Assembly (NCBI GenBank): GCA_965247735.1
Contig: CBDFHN010000001.1
Coordinates: 496,001 to 560,000, forward strand
Length of the DNA: 64,000 bases
Origin: JAOXRU01 sp965247735
Lineage (GTDB): Bacteria; Bacteroidota; Bacteroidia; Flavobacteriales; Flavobacteriaceae
Direction: 5' to 3'
Below the pieces are notes generated by a model, which was not told the origin of the DNA, made no database searches, and saw nothing but the letters and a program-made list of their open reading frames with translations. Made by a program: the position numbers and the translations under genes. Of the stretch, positions 1 to 8,499 are shown piece by piece (position 1 is the stretch's first letter; the number at the start of each line of letters is the position of its first letter).

Positions 1-152
1 TAGTAAAAGAGGAATACAAACAATAACTGAATAAAAATTACAATCAATATCTTTTTTGCCTGACTTTTGTTTTTTTGTTTAAATAAGATAAATGAAATAA
101 TAGATGTCATAACTATTCCTATCGTCAAAGAAAAATCTAAAAATAATTTCAT
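1..152 (-). CDS. N-terminal part of a membrane protein, cut by the window edge
   Basis: An open frame starts with ATG at 152 and runs off the left edge without a stop (50 codons visible). It begins MKLFLDFSLTIGIVMTSIIS and shows two hydrophobic helices split by a Lys-rich loop. It begins four bases after the stop of the fragment upstream, so the two may be co-transcribed. The two-helix start with a charged loop resembles membrane-anchored regulators of Bacteroidota, but that is only a guess; no family can be named from this much sequence. Confidence 0.45.
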   Translation of the reverse strand, partial: MKLFLDFSLTIGIVMTSIISFILFKQKNKSQAKKILIVIFIQLLFVFLFY

Positions 153-155
153 CGC

Positions 156-362
156 TTATTCAGATTTTGGTTTTATTTCAATTATAAACGTGTTATCTTT
201 AAAACTATCATTTGTATTCTGAGCATAAGCAAATTCATTCCCTTTAGTAAATATCCAATAGCATACAACAAATAGGGAGAGCCCAATTATATAAATGGTT
301 TTAAAAATCAATAGTCTGTTTTTTATTTCTTCGTTTATGTTTTTCAGAGTTTGATTGAACTC
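156..362 (-). pseudogene. 5'-truncated small membrane protein
   Basis: The frame ending in IIEIKPKSE-stop at 156-158 carries one transmembrane segment (about IYIIGLSLFVVCYWIF). Going upstream it stays open to about 362, where an in-frame TAG appears and no ATG is available. The break lies just where the spacer sequence begins, so this looks like a gene that has lost its start. The function is unknown. Confidence 0.4.
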
Positions 363-454
363 CTAATGTTTTTTGATTCCGCAAACTTGCGCTTGCATTA
401 AAGCTACAATTAGCTAAACACAGCATTGTGTTTATTTCTAATATTCTAGCAAGT

Positions 455-462
455 CAAATATA
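455..462 (-). promoter_or_regulatory. TATATTTG -7 promoter element, leader copy A
   Basis: On the minus strand the sequence reads TATATTTG, matching the Bacteroidota -7 consensus TAnnTTTG. It is embedded in a stretch of about 60 bp (430-490) that recurs at 20,561-20,625 and 61,290-61,350, in both cases just upstream of the first gene of a minus-strand array. This copy has no clear -33 TTG. It would read leftwards into the truncated genes at 1-362. Confidence 0.4.
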
Positions 463-533
463 AAAAACATACAGATAGTATTTGTGAATATTACATAAAT
501 ATCATAGAAAGCATGCAATATACTCCCAATTTC

Positions 534-827
534 GCAGATTTGAAATCCATGCAGACGCACATTCTTAATCCAAAACAACTATCCAGTAAATAATACACAA
601 ACATCCAATACATTTTCTAGTTCAGCATAATTTCTAGCTAAACTAAAACATTACATATTTCTGATTCAAACGTGTACATATGTCCACCCAACCTACAGTA
701 GTAAGTGTTATAAAGTAAGCTTCTTCTAATTCCGTTGCTTTATATTTGGTTGACATATTTTTTATTAGTTATTTTTTGTTTCCTCTTGGTATTTCCCCTC
801 TTTGTGGGCACGGATTTTCAAATCCGC
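534..827 (-). repeat. RAYT-derived MITE-like element, copy 1
   Basis: A 294-bp deletion derivative of the full RAYT element at 10,327-10,998. It keeps both palindromic ends (GCAGATTTGAAATCC on the left, GGATTTTCAAATCC on the right), the start of the transposase (MSTKYKATELEEAYFITLTT, with an intact ATG at 756-758) and its last codons, but lacks about 370 bp in between. The copy at 11,850-12,096 has lost the same interior, so the short form probably moved or was copied as a unit. Confidence 0.75.
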
Positions 828-852
828 TATCAAGTTGGTGGTATATTCGCGA

Positions 853-1890
853 TTGGGTAACGTTTTTATTCAGACTTCTTAATATCAGTATTAATCAACG
901 GTGAATGAAAATGGTACAGTATGTGTTGTGATTTTCGGATTTCCGTTATGTTTTCCTGCTGTCATTGTGGGTAATGTTTTAATTACTCTAATAGCCTCTT
1001 TTTTTATTGTTGGATGAGCAGCACGAGCATTAATATTAGTAACTTTCCCATTTACGTCAATTTTGAAAAATATCATAATTTTCTTTTTCCCAGGAGATAA
1101 CCCTAAATCATACGCTAAGCCAGTATTAAAATTTTTAGAAAGGTGTTTTTGAACTTTTTCACTAAAACACTTTTTTGAATTATTTAGGTTTTCACATCCT
1201 GGAAAAATAGGTGATGTCTCAATTTGTGTTAAATTTGTTTTTTCTTCTTTTTCCATTTTCGAGATAATCTCACCATTTACATAGTGCTCAACCGTTTTAC
1301 TTCCTTTTTTGGTATAAAGATACCATTCACCATTTTTCTTTCCATTTTTAAACTTTCCAGCTATCCACAATTGCCCATTTTCATGATATAATTTTGTTTC
1401 ACCGATAGGTTTCCCATTTTCAAATTTCAGAAATAATTTTAACTGCCCACTTTTGTAATAGTGTTTCTCTTCATCATTTCTATTTCCATTTTTATATTTC
1501 TCGATTTTTTCTAACTCTCCACTTTTGTAATAGGTTTTCCATTCACCAGTTTTTTTATCATTGAGATATGTACCTCTTTTTTTTGTATTACCGTTTTCGT
1601 AAAATTCTTTAGCATGTACTTTTCTACTAATTCTATTTTTTCCATAACCGTCTCCTATAATATATTCGAAATTTGCTACTGATTCTAACTTGCCACTTAC
1701 ATAATAACTTTTCCATTCGCCAACTTTTTTATCATATTTAACGACTCCAGAAACCTTTAAATTTCCGTTGTCATAGAATTCTTTGTGTTCTTGTGCATTA
1801 CATATGTTTACTAATAAAATTAAGATTAAGAATAGTATTGATTTTTTCATATTTCTTTTTTGCAAATTTCTTAAATATTATGTTTGCCAA
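853..1890 (-). repeat. Cassette-like unit 1
   Basis: The unit holds the MORN/TonB-C gene. Left end TTGGGTAAC (853-861) and right end GTTTGCCAA (1882-1890) are inverted matches at 7 of 9 positions. This is the poorest pair in the array. Confidence 0.5.
891..1850 (-). CDS. MORN-repeat (YwqK-like) protein with a TonB C-terminal domain
   Basis: An exported protein of about 319 aa. I prefer the start MKKSILFLILILL at 1850 over a Met five codons earlier, because it gives a clean signal peptide ending NAQ. Residues 25-205 hold repeated YxNGxxKxxGxxxxxxKxGEWxxYYxxG units typical of MORN_2/YwqK antitoxin-like proteins. Residues 220-319 match the TonB C-terminal (energy transducer) fold: IFPGCEN, then GKVTNINARAAHPTIKKEAIRVIKTLP, broken here only by my summary. 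The role is probably periplasmic binding or energy transduction. It is the sole gene of its cassette-like unit. The combination occurs in Bacteroidota; the substrate is unknown. Confidence 0.8.
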   Translation of the reverse strand: MKKSILFLILILLVNICNAQEHKEFYDNGNLKVSGVVKYDKKVGEWKSYYVSGKLESVANFEYIIGDGYGKNRISRKVHAKEFYENGNTKKRGTYLNDKKTGEWKTYYKSGELEKIEKYKNGNRNDEEKHYYKSGQLKLFLKFENGKPIGETKLYHENGQLWIAGKFKNGKKNGEWYLYTKKGSKTVEHYVNGEIISKMEKEEKTNLTQIETSPIFPGCENLNNSKKCFSEKVQKHLSKNFNTGLAYDLGLSPGKKKIMIFFKIDVNGKVTNINARAAHPTIKKEAIRVIKTLPTMTAGKHNGNPKITTHTVPFSFTVD

Positions 1891-1990
1891 CGAGAGTCTG
1901 TGCAGAAACTCCACACTTTTGATTAAAGATAATCAAATAAGATAAAATAGGTCTGTCTGTAACAGTTTTAATACTATGGTTTTTCTGGAG
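1891..1990. repeat. Degenerate IS1182-type end, copy 1
   Basis: The stretch after the unit end reads GAGTCTGTGCAGAAACTC, then TTTTGATTAAAGATAA. This is a diverged form of the GTGAGTCTGCGCACAAACTC end seen at 5,868, 13,308, 15,485 and 59,028. No transposase coding is left in this copy. Confidence 0.4.
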
Positions 1991-2119
1991 TAAAAAGATT
2001 ATCTAAAAATAGGAGTGTCTAAAAACATCATATTTTGATTTAATAATAAAGATAATTTCCAGTGAGTTAGTTTTAGTCTTTATCTAAAAATAATTTATGA
2101 TTGATTATTAAACAAAATA

Positions 2120-2388
2120 CCACTACAAACCTTAATACTGACGAACTACAATAACCAAATCTAGACTAAAACGAAAAGGGTATAAATTTTTGGTAGATTA
2201 CATTAATAATACGCAAACTTCAATTTGGTGAACCGCCGTATATGCTCCTGAGATTTAAATATTTGGATATTTTAAACGAAAGGAAGGGTGTATTCAGTAT
2301 TTAGTGATTTCTTTTTGTCTTTATGAATCGCTACGCTTATTTGAGAGGTGCAGTGGCGACTTTTAAGTCGTCACCCGTCTACTCGATT
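2120..2388 (+). mobile_element. Group IIC-type intron, 3' end fragment 1
   Basis: The + strand carries the maturase tail and domain V/VI-like end of a group II intron: GAACCGCCGTATATGCTCC starting near 2,229, then a tail hairpin and the terminal CTACTCGATT. The domain V arm is damaged: the GTACGGTGGTG strand seen in the other two copies is missing here. The intron end abuts the left end of cassette-like unit 2. The 2,000-2,120 stretch before it holds nothing I recognise. Confidence 0.65.
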
Positions 2389-4013
2389 GTGCGTTCGGCT
2401 TTTTTATTTCCTATCATATATCACCATTCTTATGTTATTATAGTTGTCCTGACTCGAAAGCTTAACTTCAACGTTTATGTTGTTTTGTATTGCCCAAACA
2501 AATGATTGACTCTTCTTTTCTTCATTTATCAAATTCGGTTCACCTAGTTCATTAGTTAGGATTAATACAAGGTCATTAAATCTTGTCAAAAAAACTTCAC
2601 TTGCTGACTTTTCATCTCCAAATTCTATTCTTGAATTCTGTGTTTTTCCCCAATTAATCGTTACTGTTCTAACCAAATCAGTCTTTTTAGTAGCGTAATA
2701 CATAATTGAGTTTGAAATAATCGAATCTTCTACAACAAGGTAAGATTTGTTAATGTCAATATCGTACTTATTAGGATTCCAACTGTCTCCAATTCCAATT
2801 TTGTGATTTGGGGTAATGTCAAAGGTTTTCCATTCCTTTTCTTTCGATTTTATCTCCGTCAGGGTCAGTTTTGAAAAATCAGCAAGGATTGCTTTAAGTC
2901 TATTTTTAAAAATTTCGTTTGACCTTTCTTTTCCTAATGTTTTCGGTTTTAATTCAACGTCATTCACTAAATAAGTTGCATAAATTTTGTTACCCTTAAT
3001 TGTTGTCAGACCATAAATTTGGTCATTTGTTGTTTTGAATTTGAGCAATTCACTAGAGCCATTTAAGTTTTTGCAACGATAAGAGTAGTGCCAATTAAAA
3101 AATTTTACATCATCAAGTATTTTTTCAAATGGTTGTATTTTATTATTTACTATCCGTGATAGATACGAAGCTGTGTCTGTTTCATAAATGTGTAGAAGTT
3201 CATCATTAAAAACATAGGAGTTGACAACCCTAGGGTGATATGAAAAATCAAAATAGTCTACATTCTCATCTTCATAAATCACTTCATAGCCTTTTGATTC
3301 ACTGTACCAAGAATAATTCTTACCTGTTTTTTGTATGTTTTCATAAGTCACATCACTATCACATTTTGTAAGTTCCTTTGGATTGTCAATTTTGAGAACT
3401 TGAAAAGAATTAGTCAAATAATAGGTGTTGTCAATTTTATTAATCAATGGTGTTGTGGATTCTAAAACATATTGGATACCTGTTTTCTTGTTTTTAAACC
3501 AAGTTTTTCCACCCCATTCGCCAAAATCTAAGGAGAAGACATAAAAGTCCGAATCTTCGAATATTAAGCCGTCTCTTTTATCAATCTTGTTCCACTTAAA
3601 ATTTGTATTATCAAAATAGTAGCTCTGCTTGTCCATATATGGTTTTAAAATAATGCTGTCGTTTTGCACATAAAAATCCAAGTAGATAGTTTTCATTTCT
3701 TCGGGGCAATCAATCACTTTTTCTAATTGATTGTTTGAAAAAATATGAAGCCACCTTTTTCCGTAGCCACCATATTTCATTAATCGTTGTTCAAAAAGCA
3801 CATAATATTTATCGTTATATTCTAATGCGTGAGTCATTCTGCCATTGACACTTGTTGAAATCGTGTCTTTAATAAGAGAAAAACCACTTTCAAAATTTGT
3901 CACGTTTGAATTTTGTTGACCATCACAAGCAAAAAGTGTCAATGATAAAATTAGTATTACAAAAGTTCTGTTCATCTTCTTGTTTGTCGTGAGTTTCTTA
4001 TGCTGACGCACAA
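2387..4013 (-). repeat. Cassette-like unit 2
   Basis: Left end TTGTGCGT (2387-2394) and right end ACGCACAA (4006-4013) are perfect inverted matches. The unit contains one lipoprotein gene. The left end touches an intron terminus; the right end touches an IS91-associated block. Confidence 0.65.
2404..3975 (-). CDS. Lipoprotein of unknown function
   Basis: About 523 aa from the start MNRTFVILILSLTLFACDGQ at 3975. A start twelve codons earlier would put a charged stretch before the signal peptide and is less likely. The LFAC lipobox predicts a lipid-anchored protein. The body is rich in Tyr, Asp and Lys with many short beta-like stretches (for example YYVLFEQRLMKYGG), suggesting a propeller or beta-rich ectodomain, but I cannot place it in a family. 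It is the only gene of its cassette-like unit. Confidence 0.6.
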   Translation of the reverse strand: MNRTFVILILSLTLFACDGQQNSNVTNFESGFSLIKDTISTSVNGRMTHALEYNDKYYVLFEQRLMKYGGYGKRWLHIFSNNQLEKVIDCPEEMKTIYLDFYVQNDSIILKPYMDKQSYYFDNTNFKWNKIDKRDGLIFEDSDFYVFSLDFGEWGGKTWFKNKKTGIQYVLESTTPLINKIDNTYYLTNSFQVLKIDNPKELTKCDSDVTYENIQKTGKNYSWYSESKGYEVIYEDENVDYFDFSYHPRVVNSYVFNDELLHIYETDTASYLSRIVNNKIQPFEKILDDVKFFNWHYSYRCKNLNGSSELLKFKTTNDQIYGLTTIKGNKIYATYLVNDVELKPKTLGKERSNEIFKNRLKAILADFSKLTLTEIKSKEKEWKTFDITPNHKIGIGDSWNPNKYDIDINKSYLVVEDSIISNSIMYYATKKTDLVRTVTINWGKTQNSRIEFGDEKSASEVFLTRFNDLVLILTNELGEPNLINEEKKSQSFVWAIQNNINVEVKLSSQDNYNNIRMVIYDRK

Positions 4014-4861
4014 CATTATAGGATTAAATCATTAAACCAAGGACACAATTTAATTTAATCCGTCGTCGAACTATGGCGTGTCAATTTTACCTTTAAAAAC
4101 TATGGAGATTGAATCCTTTTTTCTTTATCCAAAGTTAGGATTTTTGAAAGAAGTAGCGCTATATTTCGTATTCTTATTCTGTTTTTGATATGCTATGGAG
4201 CAGACTTGGTATAATTTATAATTTTGGCATCCTATTTTTACTATTTTCTTCCATTTTGGCATATAATTCTCTATACCCGAAAAAGGAATATTTAAGGCTA
4301 GCATCAAAAGAGTTTATCCGTCGGTTTGCATTGCATATTTTACCCAAAGGGTTTGTTCGTATTCGTCATTATGGATTTTTAAGTAATACGGGTAAACGGT
4401 TGTACCTAAAAAAGGTACAAGATCAATTAGGCAAAGTCAAACTAAAAACAAAACCAGAGTTAAAACACCTAGCTTGTCCAAAGTGTAAACAAGGAAACTT
4501 ATTCGCGGTAGCTGTTTTTGATGCTAGAGGTCCACCAAAACACTGGTTAGATAAGATAAAAAACATCATGTTAAAAAAATTAAACGCCAAGACGTAATAG
4601 TATAGCTATGCCTATAATCAAGATAACAATATAAAATATTTGGTACCTACTGATAATGAATTAATTAATGCTGAAAAATAATTATTCTAACACTATTACA
4701 CAGTACTGTTTTACCTAAATGGCTTCAAAAAGAAGCATTCACAAACACAAGAGTATCTTTTTAAAACCCATAGCAATTAGCCAATGACTTTTTTGTCCGG
4801 TTCAGTCAACATGGTGTTCATGTTGGGTCGTACCGACCACACGAACGCTTCTTAGTTATTG
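4014..4861 (+). mobile_element. IS91-like element remnant 1
   Basis: The block begins with ATTATAGGATTAAATCATT, shared with 18,758, carries the C-terminal end of an IS91-type transposase, and continues about 260 bp past its stop to a hairpin. The hairpin arms are GTTCATGTTGGGTCG and CGACCACACGAAC, followed by GCTTCTTAGTTATTG. The same hairpin and CTTAGTTATT end recur at 6,141, 14,110 and 17,245. A hairpin next to the element end is typical of rolling-circle (IS91/ISCR) elements. Confidence 0.6.
4286..4597 (+). pseudogene. IS91 family transposase, C-terminal fragment
   Basis: The frame includes FIRRFALHILPKGFVRIRHY, then GFLSN, a CPKCKQGN zinc-ribbon-like pair and FDARGPPKHW, and ends KKLNAKT-stop. 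These are signatures of the C-terminal part of IS91-type (HUH, Y2) transposases. The N-terminal catalytic domain is absent, so the fragment cannot move by itself. Confidence 0.75.
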
Positions 4862-5867
4862 GCAACCGTTTTTATTCCCAACCTTTGATGTTTGAAAATG
4901 TTTCATAATCGCACCCTGTATCATATTCCAACTCTTTATTCATTCGTTTTTCATAAGCTTGTTCGGCCAAATAGAGTAGAGGCTCAAAATCTATATCTTT
5001 AGGTATTTGTTTCGGATTGTTTATGGTTTTTTCAAAAACTTCTTTTCCATTTGCAATTATACAACAGCGAACGTATAAAAAGTAGTCAACTGAAAAATGA
5101 GTTTCTTCGTTTTTATAAGAATCTTCTCCTATATTTTTTGCGTGTTCTTTCGTGTCTAATTGATAAAGTTTATAACTCAAACTTTCTTGAAATTGTTTAA
5201 TTTCAGAAACCTTTTTTTTGCTTAAAAATTCAATTGCTGGTTTCATTCTATCTTCATCTTCCCCTTTTGTCCAATCTATTTTATTAATTACTTCCCAAAA
5301 TAAACTGTCTTTCAACATTTTTTTAGGTTTCATTGAACGTTTTCGATATTCCTCTCTTGCAATTCGTGATTTTTCATTTTGAATTTCGACTTCTTTTTGA
5401 AATTCCTCTTTTTCGTTAGTCCAACGCCATTCTAAAAATGCATTATTCCCAATGTAAGGTTCAATAACTCCAGATAAAGGAAAACCTCCTTTCTCTCCAT
5501 TTCTACCATCTCCTAATTTGAATTCTATTTTCCTTTCAAAATCTGTCATTGGCTTATTTCCCAAATATTCGTATTCATTCAGTCTATTGTATTTTGGATT
5601 ATCTGTAAAAAAGTTAATACAATGTTGATTTGAAAAAAAGAATCTATCACAACAAAGAACTTCGTTTAATCTTTCGTCAGAAATTTTAGGTATTTCTTTG
5701 TCAATATAGTTCAGAACAGCAATCATTAATAAATCTCCATCTATTTCACTGAAAAATGATTTACCTTTTTTAATAATCTTAAACGCTCCGTAAAAACTAC
5801 GTTCAAGTTTTGTTATAAAAATATCCCCTTCTTTCGTATTCATAGGTTTTCGTCAAATGGTTGCCAA
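4859..5867 (-). repeat. Cassette-like unit 3
   Basis: Left end TTGGCAACC (4859-4867) and right end GGTTGCCAA (5859-5867) are perfect 9-bp inverted matches around one gene. An IS91-like end abuts the left, an IS1182-like end the right. Confidence 0.7.
4872..5843 (-). CDS. Imm26-like / DUF4240 two-domain protein
   Basis: 323 aa, cytoplasmic, no signal peptide. The first 130 residues start EGDIFITKLERSFYGAFKII, resembling the Imm26 immunity family (GDIF..PL..G.YA..RV). Residues about 185-323 match DUF4240: FWEVINKIDW, KKKVSEIKQFQESLSYKLYQL, CCIIANGKEVFEKTINNP, EPLLYLAEQAYEKRMNKELE. Both families are linked with contact-dependent or secreted polymorphic toxin immunity, so an orphan immunity role is a reasonable inference. 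It is alone in its cassette-like unit; no toxin is next to it. Confidence 0.75.
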   Translation of the reverse strand: MNTKEGDIFITKLERSFYGAFKIIKKGKSFFSEIDGDLLMIAVLNYIDKEIPKISDERLNEVLCCDRFFFSNQHCINFFTDNPKYNRLNEYEYLGNKPMTDFERKIEFKLGDGRNGEKGGFPLSGVIEPYIGNNAFLEWRWTNEKEEFQKEVEIQNEKSRIAREEYRKRSMKPKKMLKDSLFWEVINKIDWTKGEDEDRMKPAIEFLSKKKVSEIKQFQESLSYKLYQLDTKEHAKNIGEDSYKNEETHFSVDYFLYVRCCIIANGKEVFEKTINNPKQIPKDIDFEPLLYLAEQAYEKRMNKELEYDTGCDYETFSNIKGWE

Positions 5868-5984
5868 CGTGAGTCTGCGCACAAACTCTAAATTTTTGAT
5901 TAAAAATATATAAATAAGCGAAAATAAGTTTAGCTCTTGTTGTTTTATTTAGGCAGCTTTTAATGTGCCGAGATTGTGTTTTGA
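5868..5984. mobile_element. IS1182-type end remnant 2
   Basis: GTGAGTCTGCGCACAAACTC, then TTTTTGATTAAAAATATA and AATAAGCGAAAATAAG, shared with 13,308 and 15,485, where it leads into IS1182 transposase tails. In this copy only the non-coding end and a short decayed part are left. Confidence 0.6.
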
Positions 5985-6141
5985 AAACATATGCCTCAGA
6001 TGTCTTCTAAAAAAGAAGCATTCATAAACACAAAAGTATCTTCTCAAAACCCATAGCAATTAGCCAATGACTTTTTTGTCCGGTTCAGTCAACACGGTGT
6101 TCATGTTGGGTCGTACCGACCACACGAACGCTTAGTTATTA
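5985..6141. mobile_element. IS91-like end remnant 2
   Basis: Only the terminal 150 bp of the IS91-like block are present: GAAGCATTC, AGCAATTAGCCAATGAC, the GTTCATGTTGGGTCG/CGACCACACGAAC hairpin and CTTAGTTATT. It stops exactly where the matched end of unit 4 starts. Confidence 0.6.
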
Positions 6142-6152
6142 CCAATAGTGTT

Positions 6153-6713
6153 CTAGTTTTCTTCAAGGCTATATTCGATAGCTTCTTTAATTCCATTCCT
6201 TAAACTTTTCAGCCGTGCTAAGTTAAATTTATGACTTTCATTTTTAATAATATAATTGATATGGTCAAGAAGAGTAAATTCCTTTCCATTATGTTTTATA
6301 ACTTTATTAATGTTAACTTTATAATCTTCATCTAAAATAATGTCAGAGAAAAAGGTTAACGCATGTATATCAAATGCTCTTTCGTATATATGTTGCTCCT
6401 TAATATGCATATCTGTAGGGTCGTTTAAACATCTAAGACTATTAAAATTTTTATTAATAAATGCTCCAATATCAGCTTTTGTTGCACTTTCAGATATTAG
6501 TTTATCTTCAATTAAAAACTCTCTAACAGTTTTCTCAACTGATTGATAACCATCTCTACTTGCTATTCTAATACATAAACGGTTTGCTAGTTTTTTTGTT
6601 AATGGAACTAGATTGGTTTTAATCTTATCATTTCGATTTGAGTTATTATTTTCTTGTGCATTTATAGATATTGTAATTAATAAAATGCAGAGAATTAATA
6701 TTGCTTTTTGCAT
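6153..6713 (-). CDS. Secreted two-cysteine paralogue 4 (last gene)
   Basis: 186 aa with signal peptide MQKAILILCILLITISINAQ. It shares with its three upstream neighbours a conserved Cys in LANRLCIRI, a DIGAFINKNF block, a second Cys in SLRC, then HIYERAFD, ILDEDYKV, a KHNGKEFTLLDHINYIIKNE block and a charged C-terminal helix. The two invariant Cys suggest a disulfide in the periplasm or outside. The start lies four bases after the stop of the gene before it. I do not recognise the family. Confidence 0.7.
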   Translation of the reverse strand: MQKAILILCILLITISINAQENNNSNRNDKIKTNLVPLTKKLANRLCIRIASRDGYQSVEKTVREFLIEDKLISESATKADIGAFINKNFNSLRCLNDPTDMHIKEQHIYERAFDIHALTFFSDIILDEDYKVNINKVIKHNGKEFTLLDHINYIIKNESHKFNLARLKSLRNGIKEAIEYSLEEN

Positions 6714-6717
6714 AATT

Positions 6718-7272
6718 TTAATTTTCTTCTAGGCTATATTTAATAGCTTCTTCAATTCCATCTTTTAAATCCCTCAATCTATTTATATCAAATTTATGAC
6801 TTTCATTTTTAATAATATAATTGATATGGTCAAGAAGAGTAAATTCCTTTCCATTATGTTTAATAATTTTATTAATGTCTACTTTATAGTCTTCATCTAA
6901 AATAATATCATCGAAAAATGTTAATACATGTCCGTCAAATGCTCTTTCGTATATATGCTGTTCCTTTATATAAGAACTCATAGGATCATTTTGACACCTA
7001 AGATGATTGAAATTTTTATTAATAAAGGCTCCAATATCTGCTTTTGTTGCATTCTTATGAATTAACTTTGATTCAATTAGTGTGTTTCTAATAGTTTTTT
7101 CAATAGGCTGATGAGCATTTTTAGAAACAATCTTAATACATAAACGGTTTGCTAACTCTTTTGTTAATGGGACTAAATTGGTTTTATTTGAAGTTTTGGA
7201 ATCATTATTTTCTTGAGCATTTATAGATATTGTAATTAGTAGAAAGCTAAAAAGGAATATTGTTTTTCTCAT
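6718..7272 (-). CDS. Secreted two-cysteine paralogue 3
   Basis: 184 aa from MRKTIFLFSFLLITISINAQ. A longer open frame extends sixteen codons upstream, but those codons only reread the 3' end of the preceding gene, so the internal Met before the signal peptide is the real start. Same architecture as its neighbours, with Cys in LANRLCIKI and HLRC. It is followed by the same four-base gap (AATT) to the next ATG. Confidence 0.7.
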   Translation of the reverse strand: MRKTIFLFSFLLITISINAQENNDSKTSNKTNLVPLTKELANRLCIKIVSKNAHQPIEKTIRNTLIESKLIHKNATKADIGAFINKNFNHLRCQNDPMSSYIKEQHIYERAFDGHVLTFFDDIILDEDYKVDINKIIKHNGKEFTLLDHINYIIKNESHKFDINRLRDLKDGIEEAIKYSLEEN

Positions 7273-7276
7273 AATT

Positions 7277-7822
7277 TTAATTTTTTTCAAGGCTATATTC
7301 AATAGCTTCTTCAATTCCATCTCTTAAATCCTTCAATGTATTTATATCAAACTTATGGCTTTCGTTTTTTATAATATAATTGATATGGTCTTGAAGGGTA
7401 AATTCCTTTCCATTATGCTTTATAACTTTATTAATGTCAACTTTATAGTCTTCATCTAAAACAATATCCCAGTAAAACTTCCATAAACGCGCATCAAATA
7501 CCCTTTCATATATATGTTCTTCATTAACATGCATGTCATTTGGGTCGCCTTTACATCTAAGATTATTGAAGTTCTTGTTAATAAAGTTTCCAATATCTGA
7601 TTTCGTAGCATCTTTCGATATTAGTTTAAATTGAATCAACATGTCTCTAACTGTTTTTTCTACAGATTCATGACCATTTTTAACTTCAATCCGCAGACAT
7701 AAATTATCAGCTAACTCACTTGTAAGTGAAGCTAATTTGGTTTTATTTGAGTTCATATTTTCTTGAGCACTTGTAAACATTGTATTTAATAAAATGCTAA
7801 TAATTAATATTGTTTTTCTCAT
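7277..7822 (-). CDS. Secreted two-cysteine paralogue 2
   Basis: 181 aa from MRKTILIISILLNTMFTSAQ. It is the most diverged copy in the first half (LADNLCLRIEVKNGHESVEK and VNEEHIYERVFDARLWKFYW) but keeps both Cys and the KHNGKEFTLQDHINYIIKNE block. An upstream extension of the frame into the preceding gene is an artefact of gene overlap. Function unknown. Confidence 0.7.
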   Translation of the reverse strand: MRKTILIISILLNTMFTSAQENMNSNKTKLASLTSELADNLCLRIEVKNGHESVEKTVRDMLIQFKLISKDATKSDIGNFINKNFNNLRCKGDPNDMHVNEEHIYERVFDARLWKFYWDIVLDEDYKVDINKVIKHNGKEFTLQDHINYIIKNESHKFDINTLKDLRDGIEEAIEYSLEKN

Positions 7823-7826
7823 AATT

Positions 7827-8390
7827 TTAATTTTCTTCAAGGCTATATTCAATAGCTTCTTTGATTCCATCTCTTAGACCTCTCAACCTAGTTAAATCAA
7901 ATTTATGACTTTCATTTTTTATAATATAATTGATATGGTCCAAAAGAGTAAATTCCTTTCCATTATGTTTTATAACTTTATTAATATTAACTTTATAATC
8001 TTCATCTAAAATAATGTCAGAGAAAAAGGTTAATACATGTCCATCAAATGCTCTTTCGTAAACATGTTGCTCCTTAATATGCATATTCGTTGGGTCATTG
8101 AAACACCTAAGACTGTTGAAATTTTTATTAATAAAATTGCCAATGTTAATTTTTGTAGCATCTTTTGGAATTAACTTGGATTGAATTAGTACATCTCTAA
8201 CTGTTTTTTGAACTGATTGGTAAGCGTCTCTACTAACAATTTTTACGCATATCAAATCTGCAAGTTCTTCAGTTAATGGAACTAAATCGCTGTTTATTTT
8301 ATCAGTTTTATTTTTAGAAGTCTTTTTTTCTTGTGCATTTATGGATAATGTAATCAGCAAAATACTAAAAATCAATGTCAATTTTTTCAT
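7827..8390 (-). CDS. Secreted two-cysteine paralogue 1 (first gene)
   Basis: 187 aa with signal peptide MKKLTLIFSILLITLSINAQ. First gene of a four-gene tandem series with four-base gaps, so all four are surely one transcript. Conserved Cys in LADLICVKI and SLRC. The second half is nearly the same in all four copies, the first half varies more. That pattern may mean diversification of one surface or gene conversion of the tail. Function unknown. Confidence 0.7.
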   Translation of the reverse strand: MKKLTLIFSILLITLSINAQEKKTSKNKTDKINSDLVPLTEELADLICVKIVSRDAYQSVQKTVRDVLIQSKLIPKDATKINIGNFINKNFNSLRCFNDPTNMHIKEQHVYERAFDGHVLTFFSDIILDEDYKVNINKVIKHNGKEFTLLDHINYIIKNESHKFDLTRLRGLRDGIKEAIEYSLEEN

Positions 8391-8499
8391 ATTGTTAATC
8401 GGTTTTACATTATTGGTAACGTGCTTGTATATGGTTTAAGTACTAAATTTAATAAATAAAAACCGAATAGAAAATCTACAAGGATTTTCGTAAGTAGGC

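Larger units (their letters stand above)
6139..8419 (-). repeat. Cassette-like unit 4 (four-gene unit)
   Basis: Left end TTACCAATA (6139-6147) and right end TATTGGTAA (8411-8419) are perfect 9-bp inverted matches around four tandem paralogous genes. Confidence 0.7.
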
